DNA of 64,000 nt, from assembly GCA_947503105.1 (NCBI GenBank), contig CANNCM010000004.1, positions 1-64,000 on the forward strand, written 5' to 3'. Positions 17,634-27,355 of this stretch are shown one piece after another. The position numbers and the translations under genes were made by a program. The DNA comes from an uncultured Flavobacteriaceae bacterium. Lineage in GTDB: Bacteria > Bacteroidota > Bacteroidia > Flavobacteriales > Flavobacteriaceae. The first letter of the stretch is position 1. The number at the start of each line of letters is the position of its first letter. The notes below the pieces were generated by a model. The model worked only from the letters and a program-made list of their open reading frames with translations, was not told the origin of the DNA and did no database searches.

Positions 17634-17903
17634 AAGGTTTGCATTGTCCTGATTTTCGATTTTTTTTATGAGCGCAATTTTTATTTCCTCTATCAAAATT
17701 TCTGTTTCATCCTTTATGATTTCAAAACCGTGTTTGCTCAGCACTTTTTCTAATTCTAATGTTTGGATGCCTGTCTTTTTGTTTAGAACAATTTGTCCAA
17801 GCTCAACCGTTTTTATGTCACAACCCAATTCTTCCAACTCCCTTAATACAGTTGATTTGCATCTGTCACATACCATATTCTTTATGTTAAGGGTTTGTTT
17901 CAT
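17595..17903 (-). pseudogene. Truncated N-terminal part of an AraC-type regulator with HMA-like domain
   Basis: The first about 100 residues start MKQTLNIKNMVCDRCKSTV, an HMA-like fold with a CxxC pair (C12, C15), followed by the linker IEEIKIALIKKIENQDNANL and the start of an AraC-type first helix. Flavobacterial relatives continue into two HTH motifs; here the frame runs into unrelated sequence (FWKFWIVVWWQNQR) within the TonB-receptor fragment. Full-length members would sense metal and control the adjacent operon. The remaining HMA part may still be translated. Confidence 0.68.
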
Positions 17904-17977
17904 AATACTTTTTATAGTGCCTGAAATGGGAAGGGCTATTAACCAACCAACCAGTATTTCCTTCCCATATCAGGGCA

Positions 17978-18433
17978 TTATTTTAATGTTTCTTTTAGGT
18001 TCTTCATATAATCAATAATCAAGGTCTTTTCAGAATTGGACAACTTAGCATCCTTGTGAATCAAGGTGTAAGATGCTAGTGGCATCTCATCATCTTTAAC
18101 CTGACTAATTATTGACTTTAGTTTGCTGTTTTTTCTTCGGTTGGAATACGCATCCCATTCATTGAAATTCAATTCTTCCTTTCCTTCATTAATGTGGTCT
18201 TCTAAAAACCAAGCAACAGGTTGTACCTTATTGTACCAAGGGTATTCTGTGTTATTACTATGACAATTATAGCAGGACTCTTGTAATAATGCGCTTATGT
18301 TTTCTTGGGTGTTGTTTACCAACAAGAAGTCAGTTTTTGGCACAGTATCACTTTGATTGAGGTCTGTGGGCACAAACTGTATGCCCACAAATCCAACCAA
18401 TAAAATCAGTGCTATGATTTTTACAATTTTCAT
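17978..18433 (-). CDS. Haem-binding domain protein
   Basis: The protein has 151 residues with an N-terminal membrane anchor or signal (IIALILLVGFVGIQFVPT), the c-type haem motif CYNCH (ESCYNCHSNNTEYPWYN), and the Haem_bd-family residues PVAWFLEDHINEGKEELNFNEW. The C-terminus has DDEMPLASYTLIH, with a candidate axial methionine. It faces the periplasm. It starts directly after the DUF3347 gene (1-bp spacing), so it is the last intact gene of the copper/silver-type efflux operon. Confidence 0.9.
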   Translation of the reverse strand: MKIVKIIALILLVGFVGIQFVPTDLNQSDTVPKTDFLLVNNTQENISALLQESCYNCHSNNTEYPWYNKVQPVAWFLEDHINEGKEELNFNEWDAYSNRRKNSKLKSIISQVKDDEMPLASYTLIHKDAKLSNSEKTLIIDYMKNLKETLK

Positions 18434-19048
18434 TTAGTTAATTTCTCGCTGTACTTTACCACATTTCAACATCTGGCTTCCATAATATGGATTGCGTATT
18501 TCTTCCTTTGTACTCAACCAAGCTGTACCGCCATCATACATTGGACAAAATTGCTCGTATAGTTTCACTTGTGTTCCCGTAATAGCTACCATATCAGTAA
18601 CATCTTTGCTCAAAACTTTAAAATGTTCGCGTTGGTGTTTAATATCACTTTCACTGATATGTTCTGCGTGCTCGATAGCATCTTCCATAATGTCCTTTAA
18701 TTCTGATTGCTGAGCATCCGTATATTTTGAAATGTCAAGCTTTCCTAATGATGTTGCGAGGGTTGCACCCAATTCTTTAGCTTTGGCATTATCATCTGCC
18801 ACTAAGGCATCCTTTAAGTTGAAATAGTCATTTAATATTGTTTGGGAATTTCCATCTCCGTTCATTGCCATTTCCTTTTTATCCACATCGTGGTGACCAT
18901 CGGAATTATCGTGGTTCATTTTTGAATGGTCTTCCTCAGTAATCATTTCAGAATTGGTACTGTTTTCTGTTTTCGCATCTTTACAAGACATTGCTGATAA
19001 GCTTATAAATGCCATTACCATAATTGTTGTTAATCTTACTTTTTTCAT
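18434..19048 (-). CDS. DUF3347 domain lipoprotein
   Basis: The protein has 204 residues. The signal ends AMSC (probable lipobox), then a His/Asp/Met-rich stretch (HSKMNHDNSDGHHD) that could bind metal. The DUF3347 domain follows (LNDYFNLKDALVADDNAKAK ... HREHFKVLSKD-like), ending FCPMYDGGTAWLSTKEE and NPYYGSQMLKCG. The same domain is fused to the CusB-like adaptor just upstream. The Cys/Met/His pattern suggests periplasmic copper or silver binding; that is inference. Confidence 0.88.
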   Translation of the reverse strand: MKKVRLTTIMVMAFISLSAMSCKDAKTENSTNSEMITEEDHSKMNHDNSDGHHDVDKKEMAMNGDGNSQTILNDYFNLKDALVADDNAKAKELGATLATSLGKLDISKYTDAQQSELKDIMEDAIEHAEHISESDIKHQREHFKVLSKDVTDMVAITGTQVKLYEQFCPMYDGGTAWLSTKEEIRNPYYGSQMLKCGKVQREIN

Positions 19049-19080
19049 TGTTTAAAATTTAATTGTTATTACTTGATTTA

Positions 19081-20853
19081 TTATTCTATTACTTGTTTTA
19101 CTTCTCCACAGGTTAGCATTGCGCTGCCAAAATATGGATTGATTACTTTTTCTTCTTTGCTCAACCAATATGCACCATTGTTGTTATCTGCCATAGGGCA
19201 AAATTCCACATAAACCTTTTCATTAACACCAAACAATTGAACAGCATTGATTAGATGTGATGATAAATATTTAAAATGGTCTCTTTGTGCTTTTATATCG
19301 GATGTTTCAGAAATTGAGGTCGCTGAAGGTTTTATTTCCTTTTCTAATGACATCCAATGATTATGCGCCTTATTGTTTGATAACAATTTCATATCTACTC
19401 TGGTTAAATTGTTTAGTAAACTTATTACACTTTCAGAAGCGCCTTTTGAGTCTTCTTTCACTAAAGCATCTTTTAAATTGATATACGCATTGAAAACAGC
19501 TTTTAACTGCTCTTGAAATTTCGCTGATACTTTCAGACGCTCATTCATAATAGTGTGGTCACTTTCTGTGTTGGGTGAATTGTTATCCATACCTAAATGA
19601 CCCTCGTGACCTGTCATTACTTTACCACCATCTTTATTCATCAAAGACTTTTTGCCTTGTAATTGTGCTGCTGCATCAACCGTAAATGTACCGTTAGTCA
19701 CTATTTCATTTCCAACAAATAATCCTTCTAAAACTTCATATTCATTACCAATTTGATTGCCTAATTTAATTTCACGCATTTCAAAAATAGTTTGGTCTGG
19801 ATTTGTTTTAAGGTACACCACAGAACGTTCACCTGTCCATAACACAGAAGATGAAGGAATTGTTAATACTTCGTCATTTTTAGCTGTACTGTCTTCAATA
19901 TTTGCGATTACAAACATTCCTGGTTTAAATACATCGTCCTTATTGTTTAAAACAACACGCAAGGTAACAGTTCTTGTTTTGGTGTTTAAAACTGGGTCAA
20001 TGAAATCAACTTTACCTTTAAATTCTTTATTAGGATAGGCATTGGTTGTTATCATCACTTCCTGTCCTTTTTTAAAGCGGTTAATCTGATTTTCATACAC
20101 ATCAAAATTTCCCCAAACTGTGTTGAGATTGGCAATTTTTAATATGGGTTGACCTTGTTTAATGTAATCGCCTTGCTCTACTAATTTTTCTGTAACAGTA
20201 CCCGAAAAGGTTGCATACACAGGAAAGTTTTCTTTCACTTTTCCTGTTTCTTCAATCTTATTAATTTGATTTTCAGAGAGCTTCCATAATTTCAATTTAT
20301 TACGGACTGCTTTGTATAAAGCAGGTTGTGATTCTTTTAAAGATGCTGCTGTAATTAATTCTTGTTGTGCTGCATAGAGTTCTGGTGAATAAATGGTTGC
20401 CAATAATTGACCTTTACGAACTTCTTCGCCTGTAAAACTCACATTCAAACGTTCAATTCTTCCAGCGAAATAACTTACCTGTACTGCATTTGCTTCTTCG
20501 TTTTCAGCAATTTTACCAGATAATTTGATAGTATTGCCTTCAACATTGCCTTTACCAACAATAGATGTTTGAATATTAGCTAAAGCAATTGCGTTTTCAG
20601 TCAATTTGAATTGGTCTGCTAATAAACCATCACTTACACCATCAGCAGGAATTAAATCCATACCACAAATAGGGCAATCTCCTGCTTCTGGTTGCATAAT
20701 CTGTGGATGCATTGAACAGGTCCACATTTGATTGGTTTCTGTAACTGCATCGTGATTATGGTCTGTTTCTTCTTTTGGTGAGCCACCAAACAGTATCCAC
20801 CCTAAAAGTAGACCAACAGCTAATATTCCGAGATAAACTATATACTTTTTCAT
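19081..20853 (-). CDS. CusB-like RND adaptor with N-terminal metal-binding and C-terminal DUF3347 domains
   Basis: The protein has 590 residues. A membrane anchor (YLGILAVGLLLGWILFGG) is followed by a heavy-metal-binding domain (WTCSMHPQIMQPEAGDCPIC, about 44-65), then the membrane-fusion barrel, hairpin and lipoyl domains (VSYFAGRIERLNVSFTGEEV; GTVTEKLVEQGDYIKQGQPI), and a C-terminal DUF3347 copy ending FCPMADNNNGAYWLSKEE. It links the CusA-like pump to the TolC-like protein in a Cus-type efflux complex. The DUF3347 part is paralogous to the next gene and may act like CusF, a periplasmic metal carrier (inference). It overlaps the PepSY gene by 4 bp. Confidence 0.93.
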   Translation of the reverse strand: MKKYIVYLGILAVGLLLGWILFGGSPKEETDHNHDAVTETNQMWTCSMHPQIMQPEAGDCPICGMDLIPADGVSDGLLADQFKLTENAIALANIQTSIVGKGNVEGNTIKLSGKIAENEEANAVQVSYFAGRIERLNVSFTGEEVRKGQLLATIYSPELYAAQQELITAASLKESQPALYKAVRNKLKLWKLSENQINKIEETGKVKENFPVYATFSGTVTEKLVEQGDYIKQGQPILKIANLNTVWGNFDVYENQINRFKKGQEVMITTNAYPNKEFKGKVDFIDPVLNTKTRTVTLRVVLNNKDDVFKPGMFVIANIEDSTAKNDEVLTIPSSSVLWTGERSVVYLKTNPDQTIFEMREIKLGNQIGNEYEVLEGLFVGNEIVTNGTFTVDAAAQLQGKKSLMNKDGGKVMTGHEGHLGMDNNSPNTESDHTIMNERLKVSAKFQEQLKAVFNAYINLKDALVKEDSKGASESVISLLNNLTRVDMKLLSNNKAHNHWMSLEKEIKPSATSISETSDIKAQRDHFKYLSSHLINAVQLFGVNEKVYVEFCPMADNNNGAYWLSKEEKVINPYFGSAMLTCGEVKQVIE

Positions 20854-21566
20854 TTCTTTATTTTTTTTCGTTTTAATAATTTCCTAATTGAAGGTGACGA
20901 GGTGTACCACAACAAAAACCCACTTAAAACGGTTATCAATCCTAAAAGTGAAAAGGCTCTCAAAACAATGGTATTAAAATTGTCTCTGCCTTCATAGTCC
21001 ATGGTATGTGTCATCCATAAAAAATCAAACCAACGCCAAGAACGATGTCTTACGGTTTGAAATTTTCCGTCGCTTACAGAAACGTATGCTTTTAGTGCTT
21101 CATCTGTTTTATATGAGATAACATAAGCAGGTAGTAGTTTTTCTCGATACTCGTGGTGTTTTCCAGTTTCCGTAATTTGCTCAACAGATTCTACCTCTAA
21201 ACCACTTTTCATATGGTTTTTGGCAATATAGAGTGCCTCTTTCTGCGTAATACTATTTTTTGGCATTCCATCTAAAGCATTATACAATTGCTCTTTATTT
21301 ATCCAATAGTACGGTGCATTATCAATATCTCTTAATTCAATAGTCTTTATACCATTTGGAACATCCATTTCTGAAGGACTTATTAAACTATTAAATGCTT
21401 TGGGTTGATACTTCAAGTTTTTAAATTGGTCTCCGTGTATTTCATCGATGTTCGTCCAACTAAAGTATAAACCACTAATAGTCCAAAACAGGAATTGAAT
21501 CCCTAAAAAGAGACCCAAATACCTGTGGGTTTTTCTAATTTTTAACGCAGTATGCCTATTTACCAT
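20850..21566 (-). CDS. PepSY domain membrane protein
   Basis: The protein has 238 residues. One N-terminal membrane segment (YLGLFLGIQFLFWTISGLYF) and one C-terminal (FSLLGLITVLSGFLLWY) bracket a periplasmic PepSY region (ITQKEALYIAKNHMKSGLE, YVSVSDGKFQTVRHRSWRWF). The WFDFLWMTHTMDY motif is typical of the PepSY_TM type linked to haem or iron reduction. In this operon it may act in redox handling of copper or silver. Tightly packed between neighbours. Confidence 0.88.
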   Translation of the reverse strand: MVNRHTALKIRKTHRYLGLFLGIQFLFWTISGLYFSWTNIDEIHGDQFKNLKYQPKAFNSLISPSEMDVPNGIKTIELRDIDNAPYYWINKEQLYNALDGMPKNSITQKEALYIAKNHMKSGLEVESVEQITETGKHHEYREKLLPAYVISYKTDEALKAYVSVSDGKFQTVRHRSWRWFDFLWMTHTMDYEGRDNFNTIVLRAFSLLGLITVLSGFLLWYTSSPSIRKLLKRKKIKK

Positions 21567-21572
21567 AACAAT

Positions 21573-22304
21573 TTAATTTATAAGCATTAATGTCGCCATT
21601 ACAATCATAATAGCATTTTCAATAAAAGTGGCTTCTGTCATAGGTAATTTTAAAGCAGTACCTAAACACGCACATCGTATTGATTTTTTGTCCAATAATG
21701 TTTTTGTTACTCCAATTGTTGTTATCCCTAATACTATAAGTGTAATTATTAAAGCTATATTAATTTCAAACCGCAATAAAAACATCAGTCCTAAAGCTGT
21801 TTCAATAAATGGATAAACTTTCCCATAAAAAGGAACACGTTTAGCTAAAGGGTCGTACATACGAAAGGATTCAGGAAAGCCTTTTAAATCTAACATCTTG
21901 AAAAAACTAAACACGATGTAAAATAACCCCATAAAGTCGAGCATAAAAGCGCTCCAAGTCCAATTTTTATAATGTAATAATACACTTGCAGTTGCTATAT
22001 AAAAAATGATAAGCAATAAAGGTTTTAGCTGTTGTAATTTACTTTTTTCTTCTTCCATAGGCATTGCCGACATACTTGAAGATGCAAACACATTCTTCTC
22101 TTTCTTTTCAGATAAAGTATACTTTTCTGGTAATGCTTTTTGTAGTATATCAGTTGAAATATGTTTATTCATTTTCACTTCTGCCTCACCTTTTTCAAGA
22201 TTAACAGACACCTCTGATACGTGGTCTATTTTACTTAAATATTTCTCGACGGAAGCCTTACAGTTATTGCAAGTCATTCCCGCAATCTTATATGTGTGTT
22301 TCAT
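21573..22304 (-). CDS. HMA domain fused to a MauE-like membrane protein
   Basis: The protein has 243 residues. The N-terminal HMA domain has the metal site GMTCNNCKASVEKYL (C11, C14). A Met-rich linker (SMSAMPMEEE) leads to about four membrane segments resembling MauE/DoxX-like proteins (FMLDFMGLFYIVFSFFKMLD, YPFIETALGLMFLL), with a conserved CxC (RCACLGT). It probably passes or senses metal at the inner membrane. Its start overlaps the tolC stop by one base. Confidence 0.9.
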   Translation of the reverse strand: MKHTYKIAGMTCNNCKASVEKYLSKIDHVSEVSVNLEKGEAEVKMNKHISTDILQKALPEKYTLSEKKEKNVFASSSMSAMPMEEEKSKLQQLKPLLLIIFYIATASVLLHYKNWTWSAFMLDFMGLFYIVFSFFKMLDLKGFPESFRMYDPLAKRVPFYGKVYPFIETALGLMFLLRFEINIALIITLIVLGITTIGVTKTLLDKKSIRCACLGTALKLPMTEATFIENAIMIVMATLMLIN

Positions 22305-23542
22305 TATTGCTGTGTTAAATAATTAATAATCGTTGATTGAACATAATAAGTTCTAATTGATTCTATTTGGTTCATTTGAAACTTTAGTTGTAGTTCTTGA
22401 ATATCCAAAACATCATTAAAATCTATCGTTCCTGTTTCGTAGCTTTTGATTAAAATGTCTTCTGCATCTTTAGCTTGCTTTAAGTTTTTTGTTTGAGTAG
22501 CATAACTTATTCTTGCAGAAATGCGTTCGTTATTTGCTTTGTCTAAAAGCGTTTCCAATGCATTTAAACGTTCCTGTTTTTGAGCAGTAATTTCCTGCTG
22601 CTGCAAATCATTTTGTTTGGTTTGGGATTTATATTTCTTATTGAAAATTGGGATAGATACCGAAACCATTGGCATTACAATATCCTTTCCGTTATCGCTG
22701 AAATCCATATTTGGTCTTTCAGCAACATTGATATAATCTAATCCAAAACCAATCATTGGACTGCTTTCTTTTTGATTTAATAATTCTGATTGCTCTATGG
22801 ATTTATAAAGTTTATCATATTTTAGTAATTCGGGATGTAATGCTAAATTTTCAGAAGTAATATCAAAGTCTTCAGAAGGTATCAGTAAACTATCTACCAC
22901 ATTCACGGTAACATCATTATCTCTATTCAATAGATTATTTAAGTTAGTTTGTTCTGCTAAAAATTGTTGTTGCAATACATCTTTTAATTGTTGCATTTCG
23001 TTTTGACGCATTTGCAAACGCAACACATCTACTGCGGATGCTTTACCAACCTCAACAGAAGTTAATGCCAACGTCTCATAAGTTTCTAATAGTTTGATGT
23101 TTTCAGTTAAGACCTCTTGCTTTGCTTTGTTGGCGAATAGATTATAATAGGATTGTGATACCGAAGCCATTAGTTTTCGCTTTGCGATAACAATGTCCTC
23201 GTATTTAGCATCTGCCAATGAACTCACGTAATTTTCTCTTGATGTAATTGTACCAAACCACGGTAACATTTGTTTAGCAGATACCTTAAAACGTTGCGCT
23301 CCTGTTCTAGTTTCTGGCTCACTTACAAAGTAACCGACACCAAATTCGGTATTAGGAATGGTATTGACTTCATTTACTTTTTCGGAAGCTCTTTTGTATT
23401 GTAACTCAAACTTTTGAATTTCTGGATTGTTTGTTAAGGCTTCATCTATAAGTGTTTCTAATTGTTGTGCATTTCCTATGAGAACAAAGAATAACGAACA
23501 AAAAATAAAGACTGTTTTTATGTGTGATTTTATCTGTTTCAT
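22304..23542 (-). CDS. TolC family outer-membrane efflux protein
   Basis: The protein has 412 residues with a signal peptide (…FVLIGNAQQ). Two OEP repeats are visible, with long heptad helices (KRASEKVNEVNTIPNTEFGV; SAVDVLRLQMRQNEMQQLKD; then TIDFNDVLDIQELQLKFQMN). It forms the outer-membrane tunnel for the CusA-like pump encoded directly upstream; the coding regions overlap by 4 bp. Confidence 0.93.
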   Translation of the reverse strand: MKQIKSHIKTVFIFCSLFFVLIGNAQQLETLIDEALTNNPEIQKFELQYKRASEKVNEVNTIPNTEFGVGYFVSEPETRTGAQRFKVSAKQMLPWFGTITSRENYVSSLADAKYEDIVIAKRKLMASVSQSYYNLFANKAKQEVLTENIKLLETYETLALTSVEVGKASAVDVLRLQMRQNEMQQLKDVLQQQFLAEQTNLNNLLNRDNDVTVNVVDSLLIPSEDFDITSENLALHPELLKYDKLYKSIEQSELLNQKESSPMIGFGLDYINVAERPNMDFSDNGKDIVMPMVSVSIPIFNKKYKSQTKQNDLQQQEITAQKQERLNALETLLDKANNERISARISYATQTKNLKQAKDAEDILIKSYETGTIDFNDVLDIQELQLKFQMNQIESIRTYYVQSTIINYLTQQ

Positions 23543-26500
23543 TTTACAGTTCTTTTAAGTTGAATTTCGGCTTTCCAGCTAAATAATACTGGAACTACGA
23601 ATAAGGTTATTAAGGCTATAAGCATTCCACCAAAACTTGGTATTGCCATTGGTATCATAATATCACTACCTCGTCCTGTTGATGTCAGTACTGGTAATAA
23701 TGCTAAAATGGTTGTAGCTGTAGTCATTAAACAGGGTCTGATACGTTTTTCTCCTGCTTCCACTATGGATGCTCTAATTTCTTTTTTATTCTCTGGTGTA
23801 TTTCTATCAAAAGTTTGCGTTAAATAGGTTGCCATTACTACACCATCATCTGTTGCAATACCAAAGAGTGCAATAAACCCAACCCAAACTGCTACACTTA
23901 AATTAATTGGGTGCATCTGGAATAAGTCTCGCATATTTTCCCCAAAGAAATTGAAGTTTAAAAACCAATCTTGACCATAGAGCCATATCATTATAAAGCC
24001 ACCTGCAAACGCTACTGCAATACCTGTAAAGACCATTAATGAGGTTGCCACAGAACGGAATTGGAAATACAGTATTAAAAAGATAATTGCCAAAGCTAAA
24101 GGCACAACAATCGATAAGGTTTTTTCAGCTCTTAATTGATTTTCGTAAGTTCCCGTGAAGGCATAGTTGATTCCTTTCGGAACTATCAATTCACCAGAAT
24201 CTATCTTTTCTTGAATCAATGCTTGTGCATTTTCAACAACGCTTACTTCAGCAAACCCATCCAATTTATCAAACAAGACATAACCTACTAAAAAAGTATC
24301 TTCACTTTTTATGACTTGTGGACCTTGTTCGTAACGGATTGTTGCCAATTCATTTAAAGGCACAGGACTGCCTTTTTCAACTGGCACATAAATTTGTTCT
24401 AAATCAGTTGGGTTAGCTCGCATTTCTCTTGGGTATCTTACTCGAACACCGTATCGCTCTCGACCTTCAACCGTTTGGGTTATTACCATACCGCCAACTG
24501 CCACTTTCAAAACGTTTTGAACCTCTTCAATGGTAACGCCATAACGTGCTATTTTTTCTCTGTCAATATCAATGAGCAGATAAGGCTTCCCTACAATACG
24601 GTCTGCAAAAACCGCTTCCTGCTTAACGCCTTCAGCCTGTTTCAAAATGTTTTCCAATTGTATCCCAAATGCTTCTATTTGTTTTAAATCTTGACCCTTT
24701 ACCTTGATTCCCATTGGTGCTCTCATTCCTGTTTGTAACATTACCAATCGGGTTTCAATAGGCTGTAGTTTGGGTGCAGAGGTTACGCCTGGAAGTTTTG
24801 TAACTCTTACAATTTCATTCCAAATATCGTTTGGTGATTCAATTTTTGGTCGCCAGTTACGATAGTACTCGCCATCATCATCTTCAATTAATTGAGACCT
24901 TTTTATAGTGCTAAAAATGACGTTTTCGGAATTATTAGGATTAGAAACCAAACGACCATCCTTCAATTCAAAGAAGCCATCATCATTTACTTTGTAGCGT
25001 TGGCGTACTCCGTTTTCATTCAGCATATATTCTGATTTATACTGAATCATATTCTCGTACATTGATAGTGGTGCTGGGTCTAAAGCTGATTCTGTTCTTC
25101 CTGCCTTACCAACTACAGTTTCAATCTCTGGAATACTTGCTACAGCCATATCCAATTGTTGTAAAACACGTTTGTTTTCTTCTACGCCAGAATGTGGCAT
25201 TGAGGTTGGCATTAGTAGAAATGAACCTTCGTTTAATGATGGCATAAACTCTTTGCCTGTATTTTTCATAATGAAAAAACCTGCGATGACTATTGCTGTT
25301 GGTACGGATAAAAACAATAGTTTATTATCTAGACACCATCTCAAAATACGTCTGTAGTATTTTATAAATAATGAGAAAACACCTAATAAACCGAAGCATA
25401 TAACGCTTACAAAAATGAGATTCCAAAAAATACTTTTGTCAACTCCTAACGGTCTCCAATATTCGGCTAACAAGAATACAATAGCTGATACAGAAATAAT
25501 GATATTGATAAGATTCGCTTGTTTCTCTGATACTATCCCTTGTTGCTTTATAAGTGCAACAATTCCAAACCCAACCAATATTAACCCCAACCAATAACCG
25601 TAAACTATGGCAACAACACCTAGCACTATTAAAACGCCATTTAAAACATATATAAAATTGATTTTAATACTTTTCTTTCTGAATAAAAAAGCTGCAAAAG
25701 GCGGTATCAAGAATAAGGCAACAATAATAGATGCGGTTAATGCAAATGTCTTTGTGAAGGCTAACGGTCTAAATAATTTTCCTTCTGCACCAATCATAGT
25801 AAATACAGGTATGAAACTGATAATAGTGGTCATTACTGCGGTTACGATTGCACCAGACACTTCGGCTGTTGCGTTATAAACTACCGTATTTATGGATTGT
25901 GTTCCATTATCTTCATCTAAATGCCTTATAATATTTTCTGAAAGTATGACACCCACATCTACCATTGTTCCGATAGCAATAGCAATACCTGATAGAGCTA
26001 CTATGTTTGCATCGACTCCAAAGAACTTCATTGCTATAAAAACCATCAATACTGCAACGGGCAATAAGCCAGAAATCAATATAGAAGCTCGAAGATTAAA
26101 CACCATTATGATTATAACCAAAATGGTAATCAATATTTCAAGAGTTAAGGCTTCATTGAGTGTACCTAAAGTTTCTTGAATTAATTCTGTTCTATCATAA
26201 AATGGCACTATGGTTACTTGCGATGTTCTTCCATCTGATAACACTTTTGAAGGTAGTCCTGCGCTTAATTCCTTAATCTTTTCCTTTACGTTATTAATAA
26301 CTTCCATTGGGTTTGCACCATAGCGCGCTACCACAACAGCACCAACAACTTCTGCGCCTTCTTTATCTAATAATCCTCTTCGTGTTGCAGGACCTAAAGA
26401 GACTTTTCCAATATCTTTTATTCTGATTGATGTATAGTCTTCGGAAGTGACTACCGCATTTTCAATGTCTTCAATAGATTTTACATAACCCAAACCACGT

Positions 26501-27246
26501 ACTAAATACTCTGCATTATTGATTTCAATAGTTTGTGCACCAATGTCTTTATTACTTTCCTTAACTGCTTTTACAACTTGATTTAAACCGATATTGTATT
26601 GTCGCATCAATTCTGGATTTACATCCACTTGGTACTCTTGAACATAACCACCAATAGAAGCTACTTCAGAAACGCCACTTGCAGAGGATAAAGCATATTT
26701 TACATAGTAGTCTTGAATACTTCGCAATTCCTGTAAGTCCCAACCACCAGTAACATTTCCCTTTTCATCACGACCTTCGAGTGTGTACCAGAATATTTGT
26801 CCTAATCCTGTTGCATCGGGACCTAATGCAGGATTAACACTTTCTGGTAATAAACCACTTGGTAAGGAATTAAGTTTTTCGAGAATACGACTTCTACTCC
26901 AGTAAAATTCTATGTCTTCTTCAAAAATGATATAAATACTTGAAAAGCCGAACATAGAAGAACTACGGATCGTTTTTACCCCAGGAATTCCTAGCAAGGA
27001 CGTCGTTAATGGGTACGTAATTTGATCTTCAATATCTTGTGGTGAACGACCATCCCATTTAGTAAATACTATTTGTTGGTTTTCACCTATATCTGGTATT
27101 GCATCTACAGCAACTGGATTACTTGGTAAGAACCCAGTATCCCAATTAAAAGGTGCATTAACCGTTCCCCATCCTATAAAAAGGACGAGTAACAGAACTG
27201 CTACGAGTTTGTTTTCTATTAAAAATTTGATGCTTTTATTTAGCAT
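23539..27246 (-). CDS. CusA/CzcA-type heavy-metal RND efflux pump
   Basis: The protein has 1235 residues. It starts with the HME-RND N-terminus (IKFLIENKLVAVLLLVLFIG; AVDAIPDIGENQQIVFTKWD), then the porter domain and twelve membrane segments (VALSGIAIAIGTMVDVGVIL; MTTIISFIPVFTMIGAEGKL; ATDDGVVMATYL). It is longer than E. coli CusA; extra hydrophobic segments between about residues 535 and 620 account for this, as in other Bacteroidetes members. It exports metal ions from the periplasm with proton motive force. Gene order CusA-TolC-HMA-PepSY-CusB-DUF3347-haem protein indicates copper/silver specificity; this is inference. Confidence 0.94.
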   Translation of the reverse strand: MLNKSIKFLIENKLVAVLLLVLFIGWGTVNAPFNWDTGFLPSNPVAVDAIPDIGENQQIVFTKWDGRSPQDIEDQITYPLTTSLLGIPGVKTIRSSSMFGFSSIYIIFEEDIEFYWSRSRILEKLNSLPSGLLPESVNPALGPDATGLGQIFWYTLEGRDEKGNVTGGWDLQELRSIQDYYVKYALSSASGVSEVASIGGYVQEYQVDVNPELMRQYNIGLNQVVKAVKESNKDIGAQTIEINNAEYLVRGLGYVKSIEDIENAVVTSEDYTSIRIKDIGKVSLGPATRRGLLDKEGAEVVGAVVVARYGANPMEVINNVKEKIKELSAGLPSKVLSDGRTSQVTIVPFYDRTELIQETLGTLNEALTLEILITILVIIIMVFNLRASILISGLLPVAVLMVFIAMKFFGVDANIVALSGIAIAIGTMVDVGVILSENIIRHLDEDNGTQSINTVVYNATAEVSGAIVTAVMTTIISFIPVFTMIGAEGKLFRPLAFTKTFALTASIIVALFLIPPFAAFLFRKKSIKINFIYVLNGVLIVLGVVAIVYGYWLGLILVGFGIVALIKQQGIVSEKQANLINIIISVSAIVFLLAEYWRPLGVDKSIFWNLIFVSVICFGLLGVFSLFIKYYRRILRWCLDNKLLFLSVPTAIVIAGFFIMKNTGKEFMPSLNEGSFLLMPTSMPHSGVEENKRVLQQLDMAVASIPEIETVVGKAGRTESALDPAPLSMYENMIQYKSEYMLNENGVRQRYKVNDDGFFELKDGRLVSNPNNSENVIFSTIKRSQLIEDDDGEYYRNWRPKIESPNDIWNEIVRVTKLPGVTSAPKLQPIETRLVMLQTGMRAPMGIKVKGQDLKQIEAFGIQLENILKQAEGVKQEAVFADRIVGKPYLLIDIDREKIARYGVTIEEVQNVLKVAVGGMVITQTVEGRERYGVRVRYPREMRANPTDLEQIYVPVEKGSPVPLNELATIRYEQGPQVIKSEDTFLVGYVLFDKLDGFAEVSVVENAQALIQEKIDSGELIVPKGINYAFTGTYENQLRAEKTLSIVVPLALAIIFLILYFQFRSVATSLMVFTGIAVAFAGGFIMIWLYGQDWFLNFNFFGENMRDLFQMHPINLSVAVWVGFIALFGIATDDGVVMATYLTQTFDRNTPENKKEIRASIVEAGEKRIRPCLMTTATTILALLPVLTSTGRGSDIMIPMAIPSFGGMLIALITLFVVPVLFSWKAEIQLKRTVK

Positions 27247-27355
27247 TTGTTTTGATTATTAAACAATTAGACATTAGTGTTTGGACAACACCGAATACAG
27301 CAAATTATCCTTACGACATTGCAGTCATAGGATAAAAAAGTCTATTGTTTAAAAA

